Of a DNA stretch of 64,000 nucleotides, positions 26,201 through 34,235 are shown piece after piece; the stretch's first letter is position 1; each line of letters starts with the position of its first letter. This stretch comes from Candidatus Saccharimonadota bacterium. GTDB taxonomy: Bacteria > Patescibacteriota > Saccharimonadia > Saccharimonadales > Saccharimonadaceae. The notes beneath the pieces were generated by a model that worked only from the letters and a program-made list of their open reading frames with translations, ran no database searches and was not told the origin of the DNA. A program made the translations under genes and the position numbers. The DNA is taken from contig JAFWHN010000001.1 of assembly GCA_017515205.1 (NCBI GenBank), forward strand, positions 186,001 to 250,000, read 5' to 3'.

Positions 26201-27079
26201 CAAATCTACTGGCTTAATATTAGCAGCCTGCATCCCTTCCAAAGTTTTTAGACGCTTTTGAATTCTCTTTTCTCTTTGCCCTTTGACTTTTACTTCTTCA
26301 GCGCGTAATTTTTCAATCAAACTATCAAGGTCGATATCATCGAGCATCTTCTTGATAGCAGTCGCTCCCATCTCGACCTCAATCAAGTCTTCATATTCTT
26401 CTGGCAAATTGCGATACTGTACTTCCGTAATCACGCCACCCTTTACGAATGATTCTAAAGTCGTTTTCTTAGCCTGATAATCCGCCTCTAGCTCATCCAT
26501 TTCTTTAGTCTGAGCATCAGCCAAAGCTTTCACATCAGCATCCTTAGCTTTGGCTTCTTTTTGATAGCGAATTTTAATGGCTTCTCGCGCTGCCATCGTC
26601 TGGTTTTCAAGCTCTTCTAAACGTTTATTAATTTCGTCTGTCTTAGCATCAGTGATAAGGTAAGTCGCGAAATAAACAACTTTTTCAATATTTTTCACTG
26701 AAATATCAAGAAGAAGCGACAAAGCAGAAGGAATTCCTCGCATAAACCAAATATGTGCCACTGGTGCAGCTAAGGCAATATGCCCCATCCGCTCACGTCT
26801 AGCGATAGATTTAGTTACTAGATTACCTTCCTTATCAACTGCCGCTTCTCGGCTTCTCACGCCCTTTAACTTAGAATCATGTGGATTGATATCCTTCGTT
26901 GGACCAAAAATCCTTTCGCAGAACAGACCATCACGTTCTGGTTTCTGAGTACGATAATTAATCGTTTCTGGCTTCGTAACTTCGCCATAGCTCCAGTTTA
27001 GAACATCGTCTCGACTTGCCACCGATAAGCGAATTGAATCAAAGTCAGAAGCACTAATGAAATTATCCATCCAAGCCAT
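23246..27079 (-). CDS. rpoC: RNA polymerase beta-prime subunit lacking both zinc sites
   Basis: 1277 residues from ATG 27079, one base after the rpoB stop, with GGAGAGGAG in the rpoB tail. The active-site loop NADYDGDQMAVH, the ENRKLKSL-type zipper region, GRFRQNLLGKRVDYSGRS and the trigger-loop region VGVIAAQSLGEPGTQLT are intact. The N-terminal zinc ribbon (CxC..CxxC in other bacteria) aligns without gaps at residues 64-93 but has Pro66, Asp68, Val81 and Glu84 instead of Cys. The second site (CxxxxxxCxxC) reads TTAVDGIPRKA and its distant fourth Cys is also missing. The protein has only four Cys, none at ligand positions. Confidence 0.97.
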   Translation of the reverse strand: MAWMDNFISASDFDSIRLSVASRDDVLNWSYGEVTKPETINYRTQKPERDGLFCERIFGPTKDINPHDSKLKGVRSREAAVDKEGNLVTKSIARRERMGHIALAAPVAHIWFMRGIPSALSLLLDISVKNIEKVVYFATYLITDAKTDEINKRLEELENQTMAAREAIKIRYQKEAKAKDADVKALADAQTKEMDELEADYQAKKTTLESFVKGGVITEVQYRNLPEEYEDLIEVEMGATAIKKMLDDIDLDSLIEKLRAEEVKVKGQREKRIQKRLKTLEGMQAANIKPVDLILTVVPVIPPDLRPMISLPGGRFATSDLNDLYRRVINRNNRLKKLLDLNAPEVICRNEMRMLQEAVDALIDNSAAHGSRGANSTNGRRKLKSLSDLLKGKQGRFRQNLLGKRVDYSGRSVIVVGPELKLTECGLPKQMALELFKPFVISWLISNEYANNIRAASRLIEAKETVVWDALDDVIKGKYVLLNRAPSLHRLSVQAFQPRLIEGKAIKLHPLVASGFNADYDGDQMAVHLPLSDAAQAEARELMASNKNLLKPADGSPVLAIYQDVVLGAYYLTYDKPGVDQGKPKAFSSVYEAEMAYDHGIIALQTPIRVFAKKEIRNTTLGRVIFNEILPEDYPYDDGVQTKKHLSKVMADIFDLYGPEVTVKTADALKDLAFEYETIASISTAKDDYPTYDEIDDFIAEGDAKTALIQQQYNDGLVTEEERYKLTIANWRDIDKKISDFLQDKLSEMDTDIAVMVNSGARGNISNIKLASAEIGIMVDINNNEIELPVKSSYKKGLNTLESFIATRGARQGQVSTALRTADSGYLTRRLVDVSQDVFTTDEVAEDPGFMVYRNETEASGIEFNARIRGRYTAEAVPGYLEADELITKEMAEQIEADDKIEGVKIQSILSTTAVDGIPRKAYGVDMSTRSLVAANEPVGVIAAQSLGEPGTQLTLDTKHGSGVAGSGAIARGLPRVEELLEARTPKGQAYVSPIDGVVEVWEDGNHYVVQVSAQSGVIERIPLDGRKPAKKDGESVKAGDVLIEKDGKKPAVKATSKGIVELVKDAVILVAAPSASSRIEIPGDAELVVKSNDSVKAGDRLTTGSLNLQDLLKYKGVEATERYIMNDVLSVYAAQGHEISPKHLEILVRQMFSRVQISDPGDSSFVSGDITSKASVVLENKELEAKGKKPATFTCLLLGITKVSIFSDSFLSAASFQDTTRVLINAAINGRVDHLRGLKENVIIGRKIPVGTGVRPIEDFEVADSKEPTEADLENL

Positions 27080-27080
27080 T

Positions 27081-30000
27081 TTACAACTCCTCTCCGAGAT
27101 CAACGGTTCCATCGTCCTCGTCAATCTCTTTTATTTCGATACCTTCATCCGCCATCATCGCCTCGGCCTCCGCATCATCGAGATCAAGAATCTGTGGCTC
27201 TGTTTCTTTCTTGTGTTGATCATAGATAGACTGATCATCCTTATCTTTTTCAATTTCTCTAGATGTCTTTTCGATTGCGTCGCTAGCATCAGCTGATTCA
27301 CCATGATCCAACAAATCCACCTTCAAACCAAGACCTTGCAACTCCTTTACTAACACGTTAAAGCCTTCTGGCAACTTCGGACCCTCAATCGGTTCGTGTT
27401 TGATGATTGACTCATACGCCTTTGCACGGCCGTATACATCATCTGACTTAATAGTTAGCATCTCTTGCAAAGTCGTTGCAGCACCATAAGCTTCAAGTGC
27501 CCAGACCTCCATTTCCCCGAAACGCTGGCCACCATTTTGAGCTTTACCGCCTAACGGCTGTTGCGTTACCATCGTGTAAGGGCCAGTAGAACGCGCGTGA
27601 ATCTTATCTTCCACCATGTGGTGAAGTTTCAACATATGCATCACGCCCACACTAGTTCTTTCGTTAAATGGTTCGCCCGTTAAGCCATCATAGAGCTGTA
27701 CTCTACCATCACGAGAAAAACCAGCTTTTTCTAGCTCTTCAGAAATCTTTTCGTCTGAGACACCATTAAATGATGGCGTTGCTACTTTATAACCCAAAGC
27801 CTTCGCCGCCATACCAAGGTGAATTTCAAATAGCTGACCTAGATTCATACGTGAAGGCACACCCATTGGTGACAAAATCACATCAATTGGCGTACCATCT
27901 TCCATGAATGGCATATCTTCTTCTGGCAGCACTCTCGAAACCACACCCTTATTACCGTGTCGGCCAGAAAGCTTATCACCTACGCCAATCTTACGCATTT
28001 CTGCTACAAATATCTTTATCTGCATAATCACGCCAGCTTTTAGCTCTTGGCCTTGCTCGCGCGTGTAAACTCTGACATCTACCACTTTACCGGTCGAAGA
28101 GCCATTCATTCTAACTGAAGTGTCACGTACATCTTTAGCTTTTTCGCCAAAGATTGCACGAAGCAATCTTTCCTCAGAACTTAACTCCTGTTCACCTTTT
28201 GGAGTAATCTTACCGACCAAGATATCGCCATTTTTCACTTCTGAGCCAACCATCACGATACCATCTTCACCTAAGTGTCGCAAAGAGTGCTCTGAAACAT
28301 TCGGAATATCCCGTGTCACTTGTTCTGGACCTAACTTAGTCTCACGTACTTCCACATCGAAATCTTGAATATTAATTGAAGTCAACGTATCGTCTTTGAC
28401 TAAGCGATTCGAAATCACTACTGCATCATCCATGTTGTAACCACGCCAAGGCATAAATGCCACCAAAAGATCACGCCCCAGTGCTAACTCGCCGTCAGCA
28501 ATTGAAGCACCTTCAATCAAAGCATCACCTTTCTTCACCTTTTGACCACGTGCTACTACAGTATGTTGATTGTAACAACGATCGTCGTTCGTCTTCTCAA
28601 AATGTTGTAATTTATATTCTTTATCGCCACCCTTATCATAAGTTACAATTACGCTTTCACCATCTGCTTTTTTCACTACACCGCTTCCGGAAGCCATAAT
28701 AAGCTGTGGCGTATTCTTAGCAATCTCACGCTCAATACCAGTTCCCACTACTGGACTATCTTGTTTCAATAGTGGCACTGCCTGTTTCTGCATTGCGCAG
28801 GCCATCAAAGAACGGTCAACACGGTTTTTCTCGACAAATGGAATCAAGGATGCTGAAACACCCAAAATTTCCTTATGTGCTGCATCAATATGAGTAACTT
28901 TTTTCGCTTCTACCTGGGCTGGCGCGCCATGTACACGAGCCGAAACCCAGTCTTCTACAAACCTACCATTTTTATCGAGTTTCACTGAAGCATCTGCAAT
29001 CACCATATCGTTTTCGGTATCGGCATCCATGTAAACTACTTCGTCAGTCACCTTACCATTCTTTACTACTCGATAAGGAGCTTCGATGAAACCATATTTA
29101 TTAATCTTGGCATAAGTTGCAAAGTTCAAAACCAAGCCTACGTTACCACCTTCTGGCGTTTCTACGGTACAAATTCTACCATAATGAGTCGGGTGAGCAT
29201 CACGTACATCAAAGCCAGCTCTTTCCCTAGTCAAACCACCAGGCCCCATCGAACTTAGACGTCTTTTGTGCGCCAATTCAGAAAATGGGTTGACTTCGTC
29301 CATCAGCTGTGAAAGTTGTGAGGTAGCAAAGAATTCTTTCACTGCTGCCACTACTGGACGCGAATTCAAAAGCTGAGACGGCGTTACATCATCTAGGCTC
29401 GCCATCGACATTCGGTCTAGAATATTACGTTGCAAACGAAGCATCCCTAGACGAAATTGTCTTTGCACCAACTCGCCCACTAATTTCACGCGACGATTCG
29501 AAAGTGAATCAATATCATCCGGCGCTTCCTGAGTATTGTTCAAACGAATCATCTCTGCCACAATTGCAGTAACGTCTTTCATCTGCAAAGTACGAAACTC
29601 TGGTTTATTCGGCGTATCAAAACCAAGTCTTCGGTTAATCTTAAACCGGCCCACATCAGAATAATCATAACGCTTCGGATCAAAGAAAGTCCTTTCAATC
29701 ATTGATTTAGCATTTTCTACTGTGGCTAAATCACCAGGACGTAATCTACGATAAACTTCAAGCAAAGCCTCACCCTGAGTCGAAGAAGTATCTTTTTCTA
29801 GAGTTGCATCAATGTAACTCTTCTCGCCATTATCAACCTTTTCAAATTGCTTTTTGATTTCAGATTGCGACATACCAAGGGCTCGCAAAAACGTAGTAAC
29901 TGGAATCTTTCGACGACGATCAATTTTGACGTACATCGCACCATTTGCAGCTGTTTCAAATTCTAACCAAGCACCCCGACTCGGAATAACCTTGGCACCA

Positions 30001-30461
30001 TAATAGTTACGAAGGCCAATCGTAGTTGCATTGAAAAACACACCAGCAGAACGAATCAATTGTGAAACAATTACCCGCTCAGTGCCATTAATAATGAAAG
30101 TAGCCCTTTCGGTCATCCAAGGATAATCACCGAAATAAATATCCTGTTCTTTCTTTTGACCTGTAGTTTTGTTTTCCAGTTCCACTAAAACATGAAGCGG
30201 CGCTTCATAGGTCGCCAAATTATATTTCGCTTCCTGTTCAGTTTCTTTTGGATCTTTAAAATAATAATCTTTGAATCTGAGAGATAACTTTTGCCCAGTG
30301 TAATCGTCGATCGGATTTAGCTCAGCAAAAACTTCCCGCAGCCCGTTTTTGACAAAGTCTGCCCACGAATCTTTTTGGTGTGCCGTAAGATCCGGAATAG
30401 GCAAAGCTTGGTCACCCTCGGTGAAGAATACTCTTGCACCTGACTTTGGTTTTGTAGCCAT
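27081..30461 (-). CDS. rpoB: RNA polymerase beta subunit
   Basis: 1126 residues from ATG 30461, chosen for AAGAGGTAG just upstream and the conserved N-terminal start. Diagnostic parts: PLxEL-type core SQLMDEVNPFSELAHKRRLSSMGPGGL (rifampicin pocket), GYNMDDAVVISNRLV, KIGVGDKLSGRHGNKGVVS, and FGEMEVWALEAYGAA. Compared with E. coli (1342) it lacks the large lineage-specific insertions. The acidic C-terminus (DLDDAEAEAMMADEG) is an extension. A Shine-Dalgarno site for rpoC lies in its last codons. Confidence 0.97.
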   Translation of the reverse strand: MATKPKSGARVFFTEGDQALPIPDLTAHQKDSWADFVKNGLREVFAELNPIDDYTGQKLSLRFKDYYFKDPKETEQEAKYNLATYEAPLHVLVELENKTTGQKKEQDIYFGDYPWMTERATFIINGTERVIVSQLIRSAGVFFNATTIGLRNYYGAKVIPSRGAWLEFETAANGAMYVKIDRRRKIPVTTFLRALGMSQSEIKKQFEKVDNGEKSYIDATLEKDTSSTQGEALLEVYRRLRPGDLATVENAKSMIERTFFDPKRYDYSDVGRFKINRRLGFDTPNKPEFRTLQMKDVTAIVAEMIRLNNTQEAPDDIDSLSNRRVKLVGELVQRQFRLGMLRLQRNILDRMSMASLDDVTPSQLLNSRPVVAAVKEFFATSQLSQLMDEVNPFSELAHKRRLSSMGPGGLTRERAGFDVRDAHPTHYGRICTVETPEGGNVGLVLNFATYAKINKYGFIEAPYRVVKNGKVTDEVVYMDADTENDMVIADASVKLDKNGRFVEDWVSARVHGAPAQVEAKKVTHIDAAHKEILGVSASLIPFVEKNRVDRSLMACAMQKQAVPLLKQDSPVVGTGIEREIAKNTPQLIMASGSGVVKKADGESVIVTYDKGGDKEYKLQHFEKTNDDRCYNQHTVVARGQKVKKGDALIEGASIADGELALGRDLLVAFMPWRGYNMDDAVVISNRLVKDDTLTSINIQDFDVEVRETKLGPEQVTRDIPNVSEHSLRHLGEDGIVMVGSEVKNGDILVGKITPKGEQELSSEERLLRAIFGEKAKDVRDTSVRMNGSSTGKVVDVRVYTREQGQELKAGVIMQIKIFVAEMRKIGVGDKLSGRHGNKGVVSRVLPEEDMPFMEDGTPIDVILSPMGVPSRMNLGQLFEIHLGMAAKALGYKVATPSFNGVSDEKISEELEKAGFSRDGRVQLYDGLTGEPFNERTSVGVMHMLKLHHMVEDKIHARSTGPYTMVTQQPLGGKAQNGGQRFGEMEVWALEAYGAATTLQEMLTIKSDDVYGRAKAYESIIKHEPIEGPKLPEGFNVLVKELQGLGLKVDLLDHGESADASDAIEKTSREIEKDKDDQSIYDQHKKETEPQILDLDDAEAEAMMADEGIEIKEIDEDDGTVDLGEEL

Positions 30462-30774
30462 TCTACCTCTTATTTTATTAGTGTTATTAATCTTTTTTCG
30501 ACAATTCCAGCAACAGAACACCTAAGCTCTGCGTCACAAATTGTCTCAGCGCCGAAGATTACTGCCTGCCTTCCCCCAGAGAGTCGCCAGCTCCCACAAA
30601 GTTATAAAAAACAGGGCACACTACTTCTTGTAACCAAGTTTATCACACAAAATAAAATTTCGCAAGACCTTGCTTGAACCAAAAAATGCCCAACGGCAGG
30701 CATTCTTTAGACATAGATAAATCTCTCAACTATTCATTCCAAAAGCTGACTCGCAGTTAGTTAGCTTATGTTTA
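30462..30774 (-). promoter_or_regulatory. long structured 5' leader of rpoBC
   Basis: About 310 bases separate the promoter from rpoB, unlike almost every other gene here. No coding frame of note. On the minus strand it contains a terminator-like hairpin (30681-30707), a GC-rich middle (GGGAGCTGGCGACTCTCTGG), and a closing stem GACAATT/AATTGTC about 40 bases from the start codon. It may be an attenuator or protein-binding leader controlling RNAP level, since rpoBC is separated from rplJL here. Not assignable to a known RNA family by eye. Confidence 0.5.
30681..30707 (-). terminator. terminator-like hairpin in the rpoBC leader (possible attenuator)
   Basis: On the minus strand AATGCC TGCCGTTG GGCATT is followed by TTTT, about 70-95 bases after the rpoBC promoter and about 220 bases before rpoB. 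Its position inside the leader suggests conditional termination. Confidence 0.55.
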
Positions 30775-30802
30775 ATTATACACGCTTAAAAAGCATTGTC
30801 AA
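30775..30802 (-). promoter_or_regulatory. consensus promoter of rpoBC
   Basis: TTGACA (minus strand, 30797-30802), 16-base spacer ending GTG, TATAAT (30775-30780). This and the structured-RNA promoter are the only perfect TTGACA/TATAAT pairs found. Confidence 0.85.
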
Positions 30803-30831
30803 CACGATTTTTACCTACTTTTTTACTTTTC

Positions 30832-30866
30832 CACAAAAAAAACTAGCCCTACTGGACTAGTTTTTA
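30832..30866 (-). terminator. intrinsic terminator after the KH protein gene
   Basis: Minus strand ACTAGTCC AGTA GGGCTAGT followed by a run of eight Ts, just past the stop of the KH gene and just upstream of the rpoBC promoter. Confidence 0.85.
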
Positions 30867-30874
30867 AAAGCAGA

Positions 30875-31318
30875 TTAAATATCTAGATCATCAAGATCAG
30901 CCATCTCTGCTCTAGTTTTCTCAGCAAGTTCTGAAGAATCTCCTTCAGATTTTTCATCCTCTTTTTCTACTTCTTCGTCATCTGCTGCAACTTCCTCAGG
31001 TTTTTCAACTTCCGTCTTTTTCTCAGCCGGTTTCTCCTCAGCCTTCCCCTCACGGGACGGCGCTCCATCCTCATCAGTATTTACAATCTTCAAATTGTAT
31101 CTAGCATCCTGCTTAGTACCAAGTGCTCTAAGCAAAACTCTAATCGCTTGCGCGGTTACACCTCTTTTACCAATCACACGACCTACATCACTCGGATCAA
31201 CGGTCAGAGATAAAAGCACACCTTTCTCATCTATCTTACGATCTACTTCTACTCCATCTGGATTATTGACTAAAGTCTTAACGATATATTCTACAAATTG
31301 CTGGTCGATAGTAGCCAT
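30875..31318 (-). CDS. khpA: KH-domain RNA-binding protein (KhpA-like) with acidic tail
   Basis: 147 residues. The first 75 residues match KhpA/YlqC: VEYIVKTLVNNPDGVEVD and the KH loop VGRVIGKRGVTAQAIR (GxxG = GKRG). The remaining half is a low-complexity Glu/Lys/Asp tail not found in the usual 75-80 residue protein. KhpA binds RNA and affects cell-size and elongasome regulation in Gram-positive bacteria. Its position after rpsP is classical. GGAGG precedes the ATG and TGCTATAAT boxes lie in the gap to rpsP. Confidence 0.9.
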   Translation of the reverse strand: MATIDQQFVEYIVKTLVNNPDGVEVDRKIDEKGVLLSLTVDPSDVGRVIGKRGVTAQAIRVLLRALGTKQDARYNLKIVNTDEDGAPSREGKAEEKPAEKKTEVEKPEEVAADDEEVEKEDEKSEGDSSELAEKTRAEMADLDDLDI

Positions 31319-31373
31319 GATTCCTCCGTTTTTTAATTATAATGCTTATATTATAGCACAAAAATACGATTAA

Positions 31374-31775
31374 TTATTTTTCAGCCGGTTCTTCTGAAGC
31401 TGACTCTTCCGCAGCTGGTTCAGCCTTCGGTTCATCCGCCAGAGCTTCCGCCGCAGCTTCTTTCGGCTGATTCTTACGTAACTTATCAGCATGTTTGGCT
31501 GCTACTTTTTTAGGATTTGGCTCTTTGTACCATTTTGGCAGCTTCACACCATTTTTCTTCAAAATCAAAGCTACGCGTGAAGAAGGTTGTGCTCCATTAG
31601 CTAAATATTTTTCCACCGCTTTTTTATCCAAAGTTAAAGCCTTGGTTGCGGGATTGTAGTTGCCGACCAAAGCAACCACGCGTCCCGAAAGTGGATGACG
31701 CTGTGATTCTTGGACGACTATCCGATACGCAGGGGAATGCGTTCGGCCATTACGTTGCATGCGAATCGCTAGCAT
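31374..31775 (-). CDS. rpsP: 30S ribosomal protein S16
   Basis: 133 residues. MLAIRMQRNGRTHSPAYRIVVQES and GNYNP are diagnostic; an Ala/Glu-rich C-terminal extension of about 40 residues follows the usual S16 core. AAGGAG before the ATG and TGCTATAAT about 40 bases upstream. Confidence 0.97.
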   Translation of the reverse strand: MLAIRMQRNGRTHSPAYRIVVQESQRHPLSGRVVALVGNYNPATKALTLDKKAVEKYLANGAQPSSRVALILKKNGVKLPKWYKEPNPKKVAAKHADKLRKNQPKEAAAEALADEPKAEPAAEESASEEPAEK

Positions 31776-31827
31776 TTTTTCTCCTTAATTATTAATCAAA
31801 ATCATTATAGCATATTTCAAAACAAAT

Positions 31828-31857
31828 GAAAAGGGGGGAGGTCTCAGACTCCCCCCT
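31828..31857 (-). terminator. intrinsic terminator after the 31932-32360 gene
   Basis: GGGGGGAG GTCTCAGA CTCCCCCC perfect 8-bp stem, followed on the minus strand by TTTTC. It lies between the 142-residue hypothetical gene and the rpsP promoter. Confidence 0.7.
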
Positions 31858-31931
31858 TCCATCGAAAGGAGAGCTCCGATTGCCAAGGCAAGTCCAGCAA
31901 TGGAGCAAAAGGAAAATGACTCAAACAGTCA

Positions 31932-32360
31932 TTATTTTTCAAAGTCTTGCAAACGGCAAATCTTGCCACTTTTCATTCTCCGTCTCGCCTTTCCGCGATA
32001 AGAAACTCGACGTTTCTCATCAAGCAACAGATTTAATAACCTGGCTGGCTTCGTAACAGAAGTCATCCCAGCTTGGCTACAGAGAATGTTAAATTTTTCG
32101 ACTTTTGCGTCAAAAGATTTTTGACGCAAATCAATTTCATCATTGATATTCTGTAAGCGACCATTATAATAACGGTCCACCACATCTTTTACCATATGTT
32201 CTGTAGAAGGGTCAAGATAATTAGCCCTCAGCTTAATTGCTGCAGCATACTTACCGGCTGCATCAACTATAGCAAGTACAGCTGTCCAGTACAAACCAAT
32301 AAATTCATCTGAAAAACTTTTCTGCTTCGACTGTTTCGAATCTTTAATGTTCTCTGCCAT
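31932..32360 (-). CDS. hypothetical protein, 142 residues
   Basis: No family recognised. Mostly helical and charged, with a moderately hydrophobic helix near the N-terminus (IGLYWTAVLAIVDAAGKYAAAI, about 21-42) and a very basic C-terminus (DEKRRVSYRGKARRRMKSGK). GGAGG lies 8 bases before the ATG. It stands alone between rnc and rpsP with its own terminator. The basic tail could bind nucleic acid (inference). Confidence 0.7.
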   Translation of the reverse strand: MAENIKDSKQSKQKSFSDEFIGLYWTAVLAIVDAAGKYAAAIKLRANYLDPSTEHMVKDVVDRYYNGRLQNINDEIDLRQKSFDAKVEKFNILCSQAGMTSVTKPARLLNLLLDEKRRVSYRGKARRRMKSGKICRLQDFEK

Positions 32361-32474
32361 GTACCCACCTCCAATCTAGATGAAATCCGGCAGCAATAAC
32401 TTCTAAATACTATTATATCACAAAATATCAAAAAAATCAAGCAGATAACCTCTAATACCAAAATGACTAAAAAT

Positions 32475-33182
32475 CTACTTTAAATACTCAGTAGTATATT
32501 TTTTTACGCCTTCTTTAGCGGCCTCAGTTTGCGCTTCCTGTTTTGAATGACCTGTACCAGTTCCCTTCAGCTTCTCGTTCACGTAAATCCCCACCGTAAA
32601 CTTCTTATCGTGATCTGGACCCTCTTCTTTCAAAGTTCGATAAGTCGGCGTCGCTCCATCGTATTTCTGCGCTAATTCCTGGACATAAGACTTCGGATCA
32701 CGCCATGAGCCTTCTTCTATTACCTTATCAGCTTTCGAAAGAATATGTTCATTGACAATCCTTCGTGCAGCTTCATAACCTTGATCCAAATAAACTGCTC
32801 CTAAAACCGCCTCAAAACAATCCGCCAAAATCGAATCATGAGCTCTCTCTGTCCCTTTTAATTCACCCCGAGACATACGCACCAACGGCTCATAACCTAG
32901 CTCTTTGCCTGCTTCACCAATTGACTCTGTCCGAACCAAGGCTGCCCTCACAGCCGTCATCACCCCTTCTGGTATATGATATTTCCGATACAAAAAATCC
33001 GAAGAAACTAGTTCGAGTACAGCATCACCCAAATACTCCAAACGTTCATTATGTTCATGCACCGTTTTTCGATGCTCATTTACATAACTCCGATGCGTTA
33101 AAGCAGTCACCAAAAGATTAATATTGTTAAACTTAATTCCTAACTTCTCTTTTGCAAATTCCTCATATGGTGCTAAATCCAT
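32475..33182 (-). CDS. rnc: ribonuclease III
   Basis: 235 residues. The RNase III signature HNERLEYLGDAVLEL (about 42-56) with acidic metal ligands, a second acidic site in ADCFEAVLGAVYLDQG, then a C-terminal double-stranded RNA-binding domain (about 160-232: SYVQELAQKYDGATPTYR ... GTGHSKQEAQTEAAKEGVKK). It processes rRNA precursors and dsRNA. AAAAGGAGG lies before the ATG; it is the last gene of rpmF-nusB-Nudix-rnc. Confidence 0.96.
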   Translation of the reverse strand: MDLAPYEEFAKEKLGIKFNNINLLVTALTHRSYVNEHRKTVHEHNERLEYLGDAVLELVSSDFLYRKYHIPEGVMTAVRAALVRTESIGEAGKELGYEPLVRMSRGELKGTERAHDSILADCFEAVLGAVYLDQGYEAARRIVNEHILSKADKVIEEGSWRDPKSYVQELAQKYDGATPTYRTLKEEGPDHDKKFTVGIYVNEKLKGTGTGHSKQEAQTEAAKEGVKKYTTEYLK

Positions 33183-33193
33183 TTTCCTCCTTT

Positions 33194-33778
33194 TTAACCA
33201 TTATATTCACCTGATCTAATTTTCTTCTTAGCAATCAACATTAATTTTTCAATATCTTCATATTCAATTACCTCAAGAGCTTCGGCAAAAGAAAACCAAC
33301 GAATTCCCTTCATCCACTTCTCTGGTGTTGGCGTTTCATGACTATCTAATGCCTGTACCAAATAAATTTGAGTCGTCATTAAAACTAATTTATCTATCCT
33401 ACGATATTTAAAGTGTATCTTCCCCAACCAAGTCAAAATCGAAATATTTTTCAACCCTGTTTCCTCTTCAATTTCTCGTCTCGCTGTCATTTTCGCTGTT
33501 TCACCAGGTTCAATATGGCCTTTTGGAATTGTCCACCGTTCTTTTGAATCCTGAATCAATAAAATCTCAATATCTTTTCTATCTTTAGTAAAACGAAAAA
33601 CAATACCACCAGAAGTCGGTTCTCTTACAATCTCCTGAATTGCTACTTTCCGATGAAAAACAGCTGATTTAATTTTATCGAGAGTTGACTCTTTAATCCT
33701 TTCCGTCGGCAGTGCTTCTGGAACCTTTAGAGCTCTTCTCGCCGTCGGTTCTTCTGACGGTTTTGTCTTTTGGTCCAT
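33194..33778 (-). CDS. Nudix hydrolase
   Basis: 194 residues from ATG 33778, chosen for GAAGAG upstream; the ATG at 33793 is the alternative. The Nudix box reads GHIEPGETAKMTARREIEEETGL split as G-x5-E-x7-REIEEETGL (about residues 92-114). The N-terminal 60 residues are basic and unrelated to the Nudix fold. It hydrolyses nucleoside diphosphate derivatives; the substrate is unknown (mutagenic nucleotides, Ap4A and RNA caps are all possible). It overlaps nusB by 86 bases in another frame. Confidence 0.88.
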   Translation of the reverse strand: MDQKTKPSEEPTARRALKVPEALPTERIKESTLDKIKSAVFHRKVAIQEIVREPTSGGIVFRFTKDRKDIEILLIQDSKERWTIPKGHIEPGETAKMTARREIEEETGLKNISILTWLGKIHFKYRRIDKLVLMTTQIYLVQALDSHETPTPEKWMKGIRWFSFAEALEVIEYEDIEKLMLIAKKKIRSGEYNG

Positions 33779-34223
33779 CTTGTTTCTCTTCACTAATACC
33801 TAATTTTTTGTAGGCAGTTCCTAGCACCCCATTGATAAACTTTGAGGAATTTTCACTTCCAAAAGCTTTTGCTAGTTCCACAGCCTCATTAATGGCCACT
33901 TTCGGTGGAATCGAATCCTGGCATTCCGAAAGTTCATATAGCCCCATCCTCAGGACATTTCGATCAATCGCCGCAATCGAATCAATCGGCCACTCTGGCG
34001 CCATCGGCTGTAAAGCCTTATCTAAAGTCTCGAAATTCTCCGCTACTTTATGCGCCAAATTATACACAAATTCCGTATCGCCTAATGCCTTTTCGTATGG
34101 CTCAATATTTTTTGCCACGATAATGTCCAAATCGACGCTTCCATCACCCGCTAAAGTCCTTAGTTCATACTCATACAAGCTTTGTAGAACAATTACTCTA
34201 CCTAAATGTCGATTACTTGCCAT
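33693..34223 (-). CDS. nusB: transcription antitermination factor NusB
   Basis: 176 residues. The all-helical NusB fold is recognised by SNRHLGRVIVLQSLYEYEL, IDRNVLRMGLYEL, PPKVAINEAVELAKAFGSENSSKFINGVLG. It works with NusE (S10) in rRNA antitermination. The last 35 residues (EEKQDGPKDKTVRRTDGEKSS) are a low-complexity tail lying in the overlap with the Nudix gene. Overlap and coupling suggest one mRNA with rpmF upstream. Confidence 0.95.
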   Translation of the reverse strand: MASNRHLGRVIVLQSLYEYELRTLAGDGSVDLDIIVAKNIEPYEKALGDTEFVYNLAHKVAENFETLDKALQPMAPEWPIDSIAAIDRNVLRMGLYELSECQDSIPPKVAINEAVELAKAFGSENSSKFINGVLGTAYKKLGISEEKQDGPKDKTVRRTDGEKSSKGSRSTADGKD

Positions 34224-34235
34224 TTTAATCTTCTC

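Noticed and set aside
23362-30520. Many 60-110 codon frames opposite or out of phase with rpoB and rpoC
   Set aside because: They follow the codon structure of the real genes, lack start signals and resemble no protein family.
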